A stretch of DNA of 64,000 nucleotides, taken from contig SHMT01000005.1 of the NCBI GenBank assembly GCA_004282745.1, positions 92,973 to 156,972 on the forward strand, given 5' to 3'. The stretch's first letter is position 1, and each line of letters starts with the position of its first letter. Below the pieces are notes generated by a model. That model did not search any database. It was not told the origin of the DNA and saw only the letters and a program-made list of their open reading frames with translations. The stretch is from Candidatus Scalindua sp. SCAELEC01 (lineage in GTDB: Bacteria; Planctomycetota; Brocadiia; Brocadiales; Scalinduaceae). The translations under genes and the position numbers were made by a program. Below are positions 44,012 through 54,313 of the stretch, piece by piece.

Positions 44012-44959
44012 ATGAAAGAGAGAAAACTTGTTTATATCAAAAAAATTGGGAAAAAAATAAAAGATAGAATTTATATTGATTTAAATAAAAATTATCATAA
44101 TACCGTTTTTCTTGCCGGAACAGGGAGGGGTGGAACAACCTGGGTCTCCAATATTATTAATTATAACAATGAATATCGTTATATGTTCGAACCATTTCAT
44201 TCAGGTAAAGTCGATAGCTGTAGAAATTTTAGATATAGACAATATCTTCGACCCGATGACAGGGATAGTAAGTTTATTGAATCTGCTAAGTTAATTTTGT
44301 CTGGAAAAGTAAAAGATCCTTGGATAGATTCGAAAAATAAGAAATTCATTTCAAGCAAAAGACTTATAAAGGATATCCGTGCAAGCCATTTCCTGAAATG
44401 GATATACGCAAATTTTCCTGGAATTCCGATAATTCTATTATTAAGACACCCTTGTGCCGTCGTACACTCAAAACTTAAATTAAACTGGGAGAGTCATCTT
44501 GGAGAGTTCCTTTCCCAAGATGAGTTATTGGAAGACTTTTTGAATCCATTCAAAGATGCAATTGTTGATACAAACAGCATGTTCGAAAAACTTATTTTTC
44601 AATGGTGTATAGAGTACTACGTACCACTGAAGCAGTTTAATAAAGGTGAAATCCATCTGGCCTTTTATGAGGGTTTTTGTGAAAATCCAAGAGATGAAAT
44701 AGAGAGGTTGTTTTCATTCCTTGGAAAAAATTTTGATGATAAAGTTTTGCTGAATATAAAGACCCCTTCGGCATTAAGTCGTAAATTCAGCGCAATAGTA
44801 ACTGGAAGAAATTTAATAGATAGCTGGAGAGGAAACATTACTAAAGAACAGATACGAAGAGCTGTGGAGATATTAGCTATGTTTGGACTGGACAGAATCT
44901 ATACAGAAGATTCAATGCCAGATATTGAGAATACTTATAAACTATTGAACAACAATTGA
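44012..44959 (+). CDS. PAPS-dependent sulfotransferase (3)
   Basis: A 315-residue protein with a basic N-terminus, the loop VFLAGTGRGGTTWVSNII at about 31-48, and IPIILLLRHPCAVVHSKLKL near 139-158 as the 3'-phosphate site. The loop with two Thr after GRGG and the Trp are typical of bacterial carbohydrate sulfotransferases. It starts 6 bp after the preceding GT4 gene, so they are in one transcript, and the pair may build and sulfate the same residue. Confidence 0.85.
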   Translation: MKERKLVYIKKIGKKIKDRIYIDLNKNYHNTVFLAGTGRGGTTWVSNIINYNNEYRYMFEPFHSGKVDSCRNFRYRQYLRPDDRDSKFIESAKLILSGKVKDPWIDSKNKKFISSKRLIKDIRASHFLKWIYANFPGIPIILLLRHPCAVVHSKLKLNWESHLGEFLSQDELLEDFLNPFKDAIVDTNSMFEKLIFQWCIEYYVPLKQFNKGEIHLAFYEGFCENPRDEIERLFSFLGKNFDDKVLLNIKTPSALSRKFSAIVTGRNLIDSWRGNITKEQIRRAVEILAMFGLDRIYTEDSMPDIENTYKLLNNN

Positions 44960-45061
44960 TGTAATCAACACAATGTTTGTGGAAAATCATGAATTATAAT
45001 AGTTTTGGCTACGATTGAAAAGAATCATCTTTTATAATTACAAAAAAAGGATTTAAAATCG

Positions 45062-46342
45062 ATGAAAAAGGTTTTAATTGTTGCATATTTTTTTCCACCG
45101 GAAACAGTGGTTGGTTCACAAAGGCCATACAGGTTGGCAAAATACTTTACAAGGTTCGGATGGGAGCCTATCGTCCTTACTATTAAACGTCCGGGTAAAC
45201 CACCTGTGGGGATTAGGATGATAGAAACAGGTTTTAAGGATTTCGGGGTTACTATTAAATCTATGATTGGATTTGATACGGAGAAAGGTTTTTACCCACA
45301 GTTAGGTGTAAGTGTATCAAAAGATTTCGATCATAAGTCATTGAAAAGTAAAATAATTAAATTGTTTAAAGAAGTAATAAACTTTCCTGATTCAAAAAGA
45401 GGGTGGTACAAATTTGCGCTTGAATCGGCATCTGAATTCTTATCTAAAGAAAGTGTTGATGCAATTATTAGCACATCTGGTCCTGTAACATCTCACTTAA
45501 TCGCCAGAAAATTAAAACATAAGTATGGTATCCCATGGGTAGCAGATTTACGCGATCTATGGACCAATAACCATTTTTATAATAAGTATAAATTAACTAA
45601 ATATTTTGAAAAACGTTTAGAATTGAAAACTTTATCTGATGCCGATGTTTTAGTTACCGTTACACATCGATTTGTAGATGAATTGAAAACACTTCATAAA
45701 GATAAAAACATTATTTCTATAACGAATGGGTACGATACTGATGATTTCAGTGATACACAAATTAAACTTACAAATGAATTTACAATCACACATACCGGGA
45801 AACTTTATAATGGAAAAAGAGATCCTTTATTATTATTCGAAGTCGTAGCAAACTTAATCAATGAAAAAAAGTTAGATAAGAAGCTAATAAAGATTAGATT
45901 CTATGGCTTTAAAAAAGATTGGCTTATTCAAGACATAAAAAAATATAATCTAGAAGGATTTGTTGATGTTTATGACTTTATACCAAGAAAAGAAGTATTA
46001 AAAAAACAAAAAGAGTCACAACTACTACTGCTTTTAATTGATAAAAATAATAAAGAAGAGAGTGTTTACCCTGCAAAAATATTCGAATACTTTGGTGCAA
46101 GACGTCCGATAATTGGTGTAGGTGGGAATGGAGGCATAGTTAAGGAGATTTTAAAAGAGATTAATATCGGTATGTTTGCCAGCAATGCTAATCTATTAAG
46201 GGATATTATTTTGAAGTATTACAATGAATTTCTTGAGTATGGTGAAGTAAAATTTTGTGATAATAATACTATTGAGAATTATACATACGACTCAATAACC
46301 AGGAAATACTCTGAAGTTTTAAATGGACTTGTCTTGAAATGA
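45062..46342 (+). CDS. GT4-family glycosyltransferase (3)
   Basis: A 426-residue GT-B enzyme. VLIVAYFFPPETVVGSQRP is a common start in exopolysaccharide GT4 enzymes, followed by YGIPWVADLRDLWTNNHFY and a C-terminal donor domain (FTITHTGKLYNGKRDPLL ... YPAKIFEYFGARRPIIGVGG) in which a Lys-Glu pair takes the place of the EX7E motif. A sugar transferase of unknown linkage. Its stop overlaps the next start by ATGA. Confidence 0.85.
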   Translation: MKKVLIVAYFFPPETVVGSQRPYRLAKYFTRFGWEPIVLTIKRPGKPPVGIRMIETGFKDFGVTIKSMIGFDTEKGFYPQLGVSVSKDFDHKSLKSKIIKLFKEVINFPDSKRGWYKFALESASEFLSKESVDAIISTSGPVTSHLIARKLKHKYGIPWVADLRDLWTNNHFYNKYKLTKYFEKRLELKTLSDADVLVTVTHRFVDELKTLHKDKNIISITNGYDTDDFSDTQIKLTNEFTITHTGKLYNGKRDPLLLFEVVANLINEKKLDKKLIKIRFYGFKKDWLIQDIKKYNLEGFVDVYDFIPRKEVLKKQKESQLLLLLIDKNNKEESVYPAKIFEYFGARRPIIGVGGNGGIVKEILKEINIGMFASNANLLRDIILKYYNEFLEYGEVKFCDNNTIENYTYDSITRKYSEVLNGLVLK

Positions 46343-47721
46343 GAGTGTCCAGGAGCGGAATGGCAATAAATGTAAATTTTAATAACCGTCTAATATGGAT
46401 TGTGATCGTGACGTTTATTGGCGTAGTTACGGGAACAGCTATAGGAGATGGAAAGTGGTTATATCTTGGATTGGCGGTCAGCCCCGTAATAATCTGGATT
46501 TCAATTGAGAAGCCATTCATTTTCCCTTTTGGCTTGTACGTGTTTTTGCTTCCATTTGATAAAATACTCACTTTATTTAACATTGGTCAAGCTTCAACAA
46601 TTACAAAATTTATTGGGATATTGACTATTTTGGTTCTTTCCATAAAGGGTGCAATTGAGCACAAATTAGTAAAGCCAAATATTGCTTCCATATTGTGCAT
46701 ATTATTGATTGTCTACAGTACTATAACTGCTTCATGGGCTATAGACTCTTCAGAAACAATTCTCGGAATGCAAACATTAGCAGGGTTGGTATTACTGTAT
46801 TTGGTAGTTTCATCATATAAGATAAAGAAGTCTGATTTTGAATTAGTGGAATGGTGTATCCTTGCCGGAGGAATTATCGCCACTTTGTTGATGATCTATA
46901 ATTTTAATTTGGGACACACCCACAGAAAGGGATTAATAGCATATGGAGAAACGGAATTAGGTCCTAACCAATTGGCAGTCGCAATACTTATCCCCTTGTC
47001 TATTGCTATAAAAATGATGCTACAGAATAAAATCAAAATGAAGAAATTTCTGTTTGGTGGTATTATAGTAGCGATGCTTTATGCAATTTTGCTTACCTCT
47101 TCAAGAAGCGCATCAATTGGTGTAGCATTGATCGTGATTGTATATATTCTAACATCAAAACACAAAATAACCTACGGAATCATAGCCGTTATTTGTATAA
47201 TTATTTTTCTATCACTATTCACATTTTATAACGATGATATTTTTAAGCGATGGGAACAAGTTGCAGAAACCGGTGGTTCTGGAAGAACAGATATCTGGTA
47301 TATAGGATTGAAATCTTTAGAGAAATATTGGCTTTTTGGAGCGGGTTACAAGAATTTCCCTTTGGCATTTCATGAGTATATTAACTATTCTAGTGATCGA
47401 GAGATAAGTGAGTATTATAACGCCCATAATTTATATTTGCAAATTTTTGTTGAACTTGGAATATTTGGTATTGCTCTACTTGGACTGTTTATATGGAAAC
47501 ACTTTAAAGTTATCCATTCACGAATAGCTTATTATGGCCTTGATCGCATTATGCTTTTAGGTCCTTTTTGGGCGTTTGTAATAACAAGCGCTTTCAGGAA
47601 TAGTTTCACCGAAAAAAGTTTTTGGTTACTTTGGATATTGATAATGATGCATAAAAATATTACAGATGATGAACCTGTCGGGCAATGCAACAATATCCGA
47701 AGTAATATCGTAAATAGTTGA
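46339..47721 (+). CDS. O-antigen polymerase/ligase-family membrane protein (Wzy/WaaL-like)
   Basis: A 460-residue membrane protein with about 11 hydrophobic segments. The large periplasmic loop region has the Wzy_C-type pattern SGRTDIWYIGLKSLEKYWLF-GAGYKNF and NAHNLYLQIFVELGIFG. Such proteins either polymerise repeats or ligate the glycan to its acceptor. Since the locus also has an ABC exporter, which does not need a Wzy polymerase, ligation to lipid or protein is somewhat more likely. Start ATG 46339 overlaps the preceding stop. Confidence 0.85.
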   Translation: MRVSRSGMAINVNFNNRLIWIVIVTFIGVVTGTAIGDGKWLYLGLAVSPVIIWISIEKPFIFPFGLYVFLLPFDKILTLFNIGQASTITKFIGILTILVLSIKGAIEHKLVKPNIASILCILLIVYSTITASWAIDSSETILGMQTLAGLVLLYLVVSSYKIKKSDFELVEWCILAGGIIATLLMIYNFNLGHTHRKGLIAYGETELGPNQLAVAILIPLSIAIKMMLQNKIKMKKFLFGGIIVAMLYAILLTSSRSASIGVALIVIVYILTSKHKITYGIIAVICIIIFLSLFTFYNDDIFKRWEQVAETGGSGRTDIWYIGLKSLEKYWLFGAGYKNFPLAFHEYINYSSDREISEYYNAHNLYLQIFVELGIFGIALLGLFIWKHFKVIHSRIAYYGLDRIMLLGPFWAFVITSAFRNSFTEKSFWLLWILIMMHKNITDDEPVGQCNNIRSNIVNS

Positions 47722-47834
47722 TAGTTGACATTGGGTAAATAATAATATTATCACACTCTATTTTTACCTAGTGTATACGGTAAAAAATCTACTAATAACG
47801 AACTTGTCAATTTATTAATAATTGGTTTTAAGTC

Positions 47835-48764
47835 ATGGAAAATGTGAAAATACCATACGTATATATCACAGGGTCAAGTTTTAGTGGCTCCACTCTGCTT
47901 TCATTTCTACTAAATTCACATCAACAAATGGTAAGTATCTCTGAAGTCCAAGGTCCGATTAAAAATGTCGTACTGGATAAATATCTTTGTTCTTGTGGTG
48001 AGCTCTTTTTAAGATGCCCTTTCTATTTAGAGCTAGAGAAACGTATAAACGAACTTGGTGGTTCATTTACTTTGAAAGACTGGCATACGAAGTTTTTGAT
48101 CTATGACCATAAATGGTTAAACTATTTTTTTGTACGTCCACTTAGAAATAGTTTTTTAGAGAGGATTAGAGATATATTAGTACCATTGTGGCCCGGTTAT
48201 CAGAAAAAGATAGACAACACCTGCCGGCAAAATGTAATGCTTGCCCGATCCGTCTTAACCATAAGTAATAAGCAAATCTTTGTAGATGCACAAAAGGATT
48301 CTATGCGGATCAAATATTTCCAAGAGAGTGACAAATTGGACCTGTACGTAATTCATCTTGTTCGTGATGTAAGAGGAGGAGTGGCCAGTATAATGAAGAA
48401 TTTAAATATAAATAACGTGGTGAAGGCTACAAAAATTTGGTATACAAAGAACATGAATTCGGAGAGAGCCAGACGATATGTTCCTCCAAGCAGATGGTTT
48501 CGGTTAGCATATGACGACCTTTGTGCCGATACGCAAGGAACGATAGATCGTATATCTGACTTTGTAGGATGTAAGCGAGTCACAGTACCAAAAAATTTCT
48601 ATGACTCTGAGCATCATATTATCGGTAATCGTATGCGTCTCACGATCTCTGGTGACATTAAACGAGATGATTCGTGGAAGAAACGGCTGAACCAGGAGGA
48701 TCTTAAAATCATCGCACGCATAGCAGGAGAGGCAAATCACTTCTTTGGATACGATTGGCCTTGA
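47835..48764 (+). CDS. PAPS-dependent sulfotransferase (4)
   Basis: A 309-residue protein. The loop YVYITGSSFSGSTLLSFLL at about 8-26 and LYVIHLVRDVRGGVASIMKN near 173-192 are the two PAPS-binding motifs. Between them is a Cys-containing strand, LCSCGELFLRCPFY, that may be structural zinc or a disulfide. The acceptor is unknown. The gap before it (113 bp) has no terminator. It is followed by a GT4 gene after 48 bp. Confidence 0.85.
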   Translation: MENVKIPYVYITGSSFSGSTLLSFLLNSHQQMVSISEVQGPIKNVVLDKYLCSCGELFLRCPFYLELEKRINELGGSFTLKDWHTKFLIYDHKWLNYFFVRPLRNSFLERIRDILVPLWPGYQKKIDNTCRQNVMLARSVLTISNKQIFVDAQKDSMRIKYFQESDKLDLYVIHLVRDVRGGVASIMKNLNINNVVKATKIWYTKNMNSERARRYVPPSRWFRLAYDDLCADTQGTIDRISDFVGCKRVTVPKNFYDSEHHIIGNRMRLTISGDIKRDDSWKKRLNQEDLKIIARIAGEANHFFGYDWP

Positions 48765-48812
48765 CGAAGTGGCAGAAATAGTTTCAGGATGTAGGATATA
48801 ATATAAATAGCA

Positions 48813-49934
48813 ATGATTAAAGTTTGTTATATTATTGGACAGCTTACCAAGGGCGGTGCTGAAGGTCAGATATATCAACTTGTAAAACATCTTGATAGGA
48901 GGAGATTTTGTCCGACAGTTATTAGTCTTAGTCAGGGTGGATACTGGGCAAAGGAAATCAGAAAACTAAACATCCAAGTCGTGGAATTGCAAAGGAGAAC
49001 ACATAAAGAGTTTACCAGATTATTCAAGCTCGTAAAACTATTAAAGGATATTAAGCCTGATATAGTACATACCCAATTGTTTTCTGCAAACACTTATGGA
49101 AGAGTTGCTGCAATCATAGCAAGAGTGCCTATCATTATTGGCCATGAACTAAGCTTGCCTGTAATTGGTAAGGATAAAAAGTTTTATCAGATTTGCATTG
49201 AGAAGTTCTTATCAATGTTTTCCCAAGGAATTATATGTAATTCGGCCAAGGTATCAGATATTCTTGTAAAAAAACATTTTTATAGTGTATCAAAAATTTT
49301 TATCGTTCACAATGGTGTAGTAATAACTGATTTCCAAAAACAGATCAAGCATAGTAGAAAACTAAAAACCAATCATAAAACTGTGGGAATAGTTGCAAGA
49401 CTCGATCCTGCAAAGAACCAAAGATTGTTCCTTGATATGGCAAATATTATTTTAAGTATGCCTGAAAATAAGAGCACAAAATTTTTAATAGTGGGAGATG
49501 GACCTTTAAAAAAGGAATTAGAAGAGTATTCTAGAAATTTGGGAATAGAACAAAATGTAATATTTACGGGGGAGAGGTCGGATATTCCTGAACTCTTGCA
49601 AGAAATGGACATTTTTGTTATGACCTCATTATTTGAAGGCATTCCGAATGCAATTATGGAGGCAATGTTGGCAGGTCTTCCAATTGTATCAACTGATGTC
49701 GGTGCGATCAGTGAAGTCGTTATTGATGGTGAAAATGGTTTCCTCTGCCCATCACATGATTCAAAAAATCTGGCAGATAAGGTTATTCGTCTTATTAAAG
49801 ATGAAGAGGAGGCCCGAAGCATGGGGGAAAGTGGTAAAAAAATGATATTGAATGCGTTTGGAATCGAAAAGATGACAAACAAAATAGAGGATGTTTATAA
49901 AAAGTTATTAGAAAAAAAGTGTATTATAAGCTAG
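48813..49934 (+). CDS. GT4-family glycosyltransferase (4)
   Basis: A 373-residue GT-B enzyme. It begins CYIIGQLTKGGAEGQIYQLV, the common GGAE start of GT4 chains, then IVHTQLFSANTYGRVAA, VGIVARLDPAKNQRLFLD, KFLIVGDGPLKKELEEY and the EX7E motif in LFEGIPNAIMEAMLAGLP. All catalytic elements are present. It transfers a sugar to the lipid-linked oligosaccharide. Confidence 0.9.
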   Translation: MIKVCYIIGQLTKGGAEGQIYQLVKHLDRRRFCPTVISLSQGGYWAKEIRKLNIQVVELQRRTHKEFTRLFKLVKLLKDIKPDIVHTQLFSANTYGRVAAIIARVPIIIGHELSLPVIGKDKKFYQICIEKFLSMFSQGIICNSAKVSDILVKKHFYSVSKIFIVHNGVVITDFQKQIKHSRKLKTNHKTVGIVARLDPAKNQRLFLDMANIILSMPENKSTKFLIVGDGPLKKELEEYSRNLGIEQNVIFTGERSDIPELLQEMDIFVMTSLFEGIPNAIMEAMLAGLPIVSTDVGAISEVVIDGENGFLCPSHDSKNLADKVIRLIKDEEEARSMGESGKKMILNAFGIEKMTNKIEDVYKKLLEKKCIIS

Positions 49935-50046
49935 CGGAATTATTTGTAATGCGTATAAGAACTCAATGATTTGCCACTGAGTAGCCTTTGTGGTCAAATT
50001 GGAAGACCCAATGACAAATATCTAAATAATTAGAGGTTGATTGTTC

Positions 50047-50961
50047 ATGAATAATAATCTAGTACCTGATTTTCTCGGAATTGGTGCGACTAAATCTGGG
50101 ACATCATGGTTATATGTAGTTTTGAAAGAACATCCTGATATATGGATGCCATTTGTAAAAGAGCTCCATTATTTTGACCGATCAATAGATTACCCGTCAC
50201 CTAGCTTCCTCGCCAGCGATCGCCTGTTAAAAAGAATTATCGGACGTGAAAAACACAACAAACACTTTAGAGGTTTGCTAGCAATGGCGTTAAAAAGGAA
50301 TATTTGTAAACCAAATTGGGGTCAACTATGCTGGGATACTAAGTTTTACCTTGGCAACTACAATGACCAGTGGTATATGTCTTTGTTCGATCAAGGAAAA
50401 CACAAGATAAAGGGAGAAATAACTCCAGGTTATTCTTTACTGGAGTTACCAGATGTGAAACACATCCATAAAATAATGCCGAATGTTAAGGTTATATATT
50501 TTTTAAGAAACCCCGTGGATAGGATGTGGTCAGGCCTCAGATATACGAATAGAGCTGATTTACCGTTTAACAAAATAAAGGAGATTGTTGATAGAAAAGG
50601 TAGAAATTTGCGAGGTAACTATTTAAGAACAATATCTACTTGGCGTACATACTTTAAGGAAAATCAGTTCTTCATTGGTTTCTACGATGAAATTCAGCAA
50701 AATCCACGGAGTCTCCTTCTTAGACTTTTCAATTTCCTAGGTGTTGAATCTGAAGAAAAGCATATTAGTCAATCAGCATACCATAGAGTTAATACATCAA
50801 AACCTAAGGAGATCCCTGAGAAGCTTAAGGTTTTTCTGACAATGAAGTATTTTGCACAAATTAAAGAACTCAGTAAACTTGTTGGTGGATATTCAAAAAA
50901 TTGGCTAGAGGTAGCAGAAGCAACACTACGTGATGCAGGACAAGATGCTCTCGTGAAATAG
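50047..50961 (+). CDS. PAPS-dependent sulfotransferase (5)
   Basis: A 304-residue heparan-sulfotransferase-like enzyme: PDFLGIGATKSGTSWLYVVL at about 7-26 (5'-phosphosulfate loop), KELHYFDRS, GEITPGYSLL, and VIYFLRNPVDRMWSGLRY near 155-172 (3'-phosphate site). The general shape resembles the 61158 enzyme more than the others. ATG 50047 follows AGAGGTTG; the TTG at 50041 is less likely. The downstream gap holds a dispersed repeat. Confidence 0.88.
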   Translation: MNNNLVPDFLGIGATKSGTSWLYVVLKEHPDIWMPFVKELHYFDRSIDYPSPSFLASDRLLKRIIGREKHNKHFRGLLAMALKRNICKPNWGQLCWDTKFYLGNYNDQWYMSLFDQGKHKIKGEITPGYSLLELPDVKHIHKIMPNVKVIYFLRNPVDRMWSGLRYTNRADLPFNKIKEIVDRKGRNLRGNYLRTISTWRTYFKENQFFIGFYDEIQQNPRSLLLRLFNFLGVESEEKHISQSAYHRVNTSKPKEIPEKLKVFLTMKYFAQIKELSKLVGGYSKNWLEVAEATLRDAGQDALVK

Positions 50962-51055
50962 TTATTGGAATTTGCCACCGAAGAGTATAATACAGACAAA
51001 TAAACTTAACATCTAATTTTTGGCTGAGTCATAAGCTGGAAGTGTTTTTACTGAT

Positions 51056-51150
51056 TATATCCATCACAAATTGGTTTTAGGTTTTCAGAACTCAATTTCA
51101 AGTAAACTCCGGCCCAGAAATTCCTAAAACCATTTTGTAATGGGTATATA
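51056..51150. repeat. Dispersed repeat with terminal inverted copies (about 95 bp)
   Basis: The left arm 51056-51081 (TATATCCATCACAAATTGG...) and right arm 51123-51150 (CCTAAAACCATTTTGTAATGG...) are inverted copies of each other with a few mismatches, around a 41-bp centre. The left 38 bp match 762-799 in reverse. The remainder of the 342-bp gap (50962-51303) shows no gene. Confidence 0.65.
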
Positions 51151-51303
51151 AGGCCGAAAGTAACAAAAAACTTGTTTAGTAATAAAACTTTGGAATAGCA
51201 AAGAGTCGGTTGTATATTAAACCCTCTTAGTTAAAACAAACGGTCTTATAATTTATTCGGTTTTGATTCTGATTTTGTCAGGTTGGAGATATAAAGTAGA
51301 TAA

Positions 51304-53205
51304 ATGTGTGGAATATGTGGTTTCTATAACATAAAGGATAGATTAAATGGGAATTCAATCCTTGAGACTATGGCATTATCGTTAGCACATCGTGGTCCTG
51401 ATGGTATGGGAATGTGGCTGACACCTAACAGTAGTTGTGGATTAGCCAATACGAGACTTGCGGTTATTGACATCGATGGTGGCAAACAACCAATACATTC
51501 TTCAGACGGACGCTTTGTTATTGTGTCAAATGGTGAAATATATAACTATAAGTCCATTCGAAGTGAACTTGAGAGCATGGGGCATTACTTTCGAACACAT
51601 TCTGACACAGAAGTCCTTTTGGAGGCTTATAAACAATGGGGAAAGATGTGTTTAGATCGTATCCATGGGATGTTTGCCTTTGCTATATATGATATCAAGA
51701 AACACGAATTATTCATGGCTAGAGATCGAACAGGGATTAAACCTTTTTACTATTATGCAGGAAAAAATGGTTTTTATTTTGGATCGGAACTGAAGGCGAT
51801 CCTCTCCTGTAAAGAGAACCCGAGAAGAATTAATTTTAAAGCTCTAAGTGATTTTTTTGTCCTTGGTTATCCGTTACTTCCTTCAACTTTTTTCTCCGAT
51901 ATTTATGAGTTGGAGCCGGGGACATGGTTGAAGTTGTCTTCTAACGGAATTCATAAAGGTAGGTTTTGGAAATGGGAACGAATATCAACGGACTGGAATG
52001 AACAAGTTGCTTTAGACAATACTGTAAATGTGATGACAAAAAGTTTGCAGGAACACTTGGTTTCAGATGTTCCCATAGGAGCTTTTTTAAGTGGGGGTAT
52101 TGATTCTTCTCTTCTTGTTGCTATGCTAATCAATGTCCTTGGTAAGAATATTGAAACCTTTAATGTCGCCTTTGGGGAGTCAGCATTTGATGAATCTGAG
52201 GCCGCGAGAGAAGTCGCGAAACATCTTGGTGCCCGTCATCACGAAATTGTTGTTGATATGTCAACCCCAGACATTGAGTTGGTTGACAACATACTCCTTC
52301 ATTTTGATCAACCTTTTGGAGACTCTTCAGCAATTCCTACATTTCTTATTTGTCGCGAGATACGCAAGCATTTTAAGGTCGCTATATCTGGAGATGGTGG
52401 TGATGAGATGTTTGGTGGTTACAAACGGTTTAGGTATGCGGATATTGCAAAACGGATTGGAGTAATGCCTGATTGGAGCATAAAGGCTTTTAGGCAGGTC
52501 TTTGAGGGCCTTCAAGGTGTGACACCAGGTTTGTTCCGGCAGGGGCAAAGGATGCTCCAGGCGGCATTGTTTAAAGATGATAGACGTTTTTTGACTTTAT
52601 CATACTTGACGAGTCCAAATGAGCTTGGAAATATCTTCTTGCCTCCCGTTGTAAAAGAAATTGACGGCTATGTTCCGTCGTTGTCTATCAGTGGAAACAG
52701 AAATTTTAATTTAGGGGGGGCAGAATTTATCGATTCTACTATCCAACATACACTACCGGCCAAATATTTACGTAAAGTTGATATGATGAGCAATGCTCAC
52801 GGGCTTGAGGTGAGAGTCCCTTTCCTTGGAGAGCATGTTCTTGAGCATGCAGCCAGGATTCCGCATAAATTAAAATTTTCACGTAAAGGCAATAAACTTC
52901 TATTAAGAACATTAGCTAAACGTTATCTGCCCAAACAAATTGTCGAGAAACCAAAAGCAGGATTTGATATTCCACTTGATTCATGGTTGGGAATTAATGG
53001 ACGAAAAGAAATTCAAGCAGTCCTCAATTCACCTAATGCTCGCATTCGTGAACTAATCCAACAAGATTATATTGAGTCTTTGCTCAATAATTTTGTTAGG
53101 CAAGAGTTGGATCAGGCAAAGCTTAGCAGATACAATTTGTATCAACAGGTTTATTTTCTCTGGAGCCTGGAACGGTGGCTAGTTCGTTGGGGAGTCGCAT
53201 TGTGA
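51304..53205 (+). CDS. asnB: Asparagine synthase-type glutamine amidotransferase
   Basis: A 633-residue protein with both AsnB domains. The N-terminal glutaminase begins MCGICGFY with catalytic Cys2 after Met removal, and has SLAHRGPDGMGMW and NGEIYNY. The C-terminal synthetase domain has the pyrophosphatase motif FLSGGIDSSLLVAM near 260-275, then AISGDGGDEMFGGYKRF. Homologues in surface-glycan clusters likely amidate a uronic acid or another carboxyl rather than aspartate, so the gene symbol marks family. ATG 51304 gives the required N-terminal Cys. Confidence 0.9.
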   Translation: MCGICGFYNIKDRLNGNSILETMALSLAHRGPDGMGMWLTPNSSCGLANTRLAVIDIDGGKQPIHSSDGRFVIVSNGEIYNYKSIRSELESMGHYFRTHSDTEVLLEAYKQWGKMCLDRIHGMFAFAIYDIKKHELFMARDRTGIKPFYYYAGKNGFYFGSELKAILSCKENPRRINFKALSDFFVLGYPLLPSTFFSDIYELEPGTWLKLSSNGIHKGRFWKWERISTDWNEQVALDNTVNVMTKSLQEHLVSDVPIGAFLSGGIDSSLLVAMLINVLGKNIETFNVAFGESAFDESEAAREVAKHLGARHHEIVVDMSTPDIELVDNILLHFDQPFGDSSAIPTFLICREIRKHFKVAISGDGGDEMFGGYKRFRYADIAKRIGVMPDWSIKAFRQVFEGLQGVTPGLFRQGQRMLQAALFKDDRRFLTLSYLTSPNELGNIFLPPVVKEIDGYVPSLSISGNRNFNLGGAEFIDSTIQHTLPAKYLRKVDMMSNAHGLEVRVPFLGEHVLEHAARIPHKLKFSRKGNKLLLRTLAKRYLPKQIVEKPKAGFDIPLDSWLGINGRKEIQAVLNSPNARIRELIQQDYIESLLNNFVRQELDQAKLSRYNLYQQVYFLWSLERWLVRWGVAL

Positions 53206-53221
53206 ATAACGGATATTGTTC

Positions 53222-54313
53222 ATGAGCGGTAAGGCATTAAACAAGAAACCTCTTGCGGTACTTATGATTGGTCCTTTACCACCTCCAATTGGTGGGGGAC
53301 AGACCGTTTTTAAATGTCTTGTAGATGATCTTGGAAAACATAATGGGTGCGAGATTATAGTAATCAATACATCTCGAAGTATACATAGTATAGCCTTTAT
53401 TGGTAATATCGCTGCGGCAATACGGGTCATCTTTAAATTGTGCACAAAAAGTCGTAGTGTTGATGTTGTTACGTTTCACGCAAGCAGGCGAGGTTCTTTG
53501 TTATTTGGCCCTTTGGTCTATATTATAAGTCGTTTTTATAAAAAACCATGTATCTTTCGGTTCTTTGGTGGAGGGTTTGATAGCTTTCTTGAAAGTAGAG
53601 GAAAGATATTGCGTTGGCTATTTAAGAAAACAGTCTTTTCGTCATATGCGTGTTTGTATCAAACAAAAAAACTGGTTAATCATTTTAATGAAATTGGGTT
53701 GAAAAATGTTGTTTGGTTTTCTAATTATACAAAAAACATTCCTTCTGTACCAATTAAATTAAGCAGAAAAACTTGTAATCGCTATGTATTTGTTGGACGC
53801 ATTGAGCGGGATAAGGGGATCGACGTTATCTTGGATTCAGCACATTTTCTTGACAAGGAAGTGACTATTGACCTATATGGTCCGTTATCCAGCACGTATT
53901 CTATTGAAGAGATAGAATACCGCGGTGGAGGACGTATTCATTATTGTGGTATTCTATCAAAGGAAGAGGTATTCAAGACACTATGGGAATATGATTCACT
54001 CGTATATCCTACTTGTTACCAGAATGAAGGTTATCCAGGGGCAATCCTTGATGCTTTGAGTCACGGGCTTCCTATTATTTCTACAGACTGGATGGCTATT
54101 CCTGAAATTCTTGACGATACCTGTAGTATCCTCATTGAACCTGAAGATACCCAAGGGTTTGCAAGGGCAGTAAATCTATTGCATAAAGATGTAGACCTCT
54201 TTTCTCGGTTGCGTTATGGATCATATGAACGGGCACAACGTTTTTCGGATATTCATTGGACTCAGTTTTTTGTTGAACTCTTGCAAAAGTCGGTGGATAA
54301 TAATCATGAATAA
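53222..54313 (+). CDS. GT4-family glycosyltransferase (5)
   Basis: A 363-residue GT-B enzyme starting near VLMIGPLPPPIGGGQTVF, a typical donor/acceptor interface loop. IFRFFGGGFDSFLESRG is the acceptor-domain loop, NRYVFVGRIERDKGIDVIL the start of the donor domain, and CYQNEGYPGAILDALSHGLP carries the EX7E acid pair. The ATG at 53222 was chosen over the TTG at 53216. It overlaps the following small frame by ATGAATAA. Confidence 0.88.
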   Translation: MSGKALNKKPLAVLMIGPLPPPIGGGQTVFKCLVDDLGKHNGCEIIVINTSRSIHSIAFIGNIAAAIRVIFKLCTKSRSVDVVTFHASRRGSLLFGPLVYIISRFYKKPCIFRFFGGGFDSFLESRGKILRWLFKKTVFSSYACLYQTKKLVNHFNEIGLKNVVWFSNYTKNIPSVPIKLSRKTCNRYVFVGRIERDKGIDVILDSAHFLDKEVTIDLYGPLSSTYSIEEIEYRGGGRIHYCGILSKEEVFKTLWEYDSLVYPTCYQNEGYPGAILDALSHGLPIISTDWMAIPEILDDTCSILIEPEDTQGFARAVNLLHKDVDLFSRLRYGSYERAQRFSDIHWTQFFVELLQKSVDNNHE

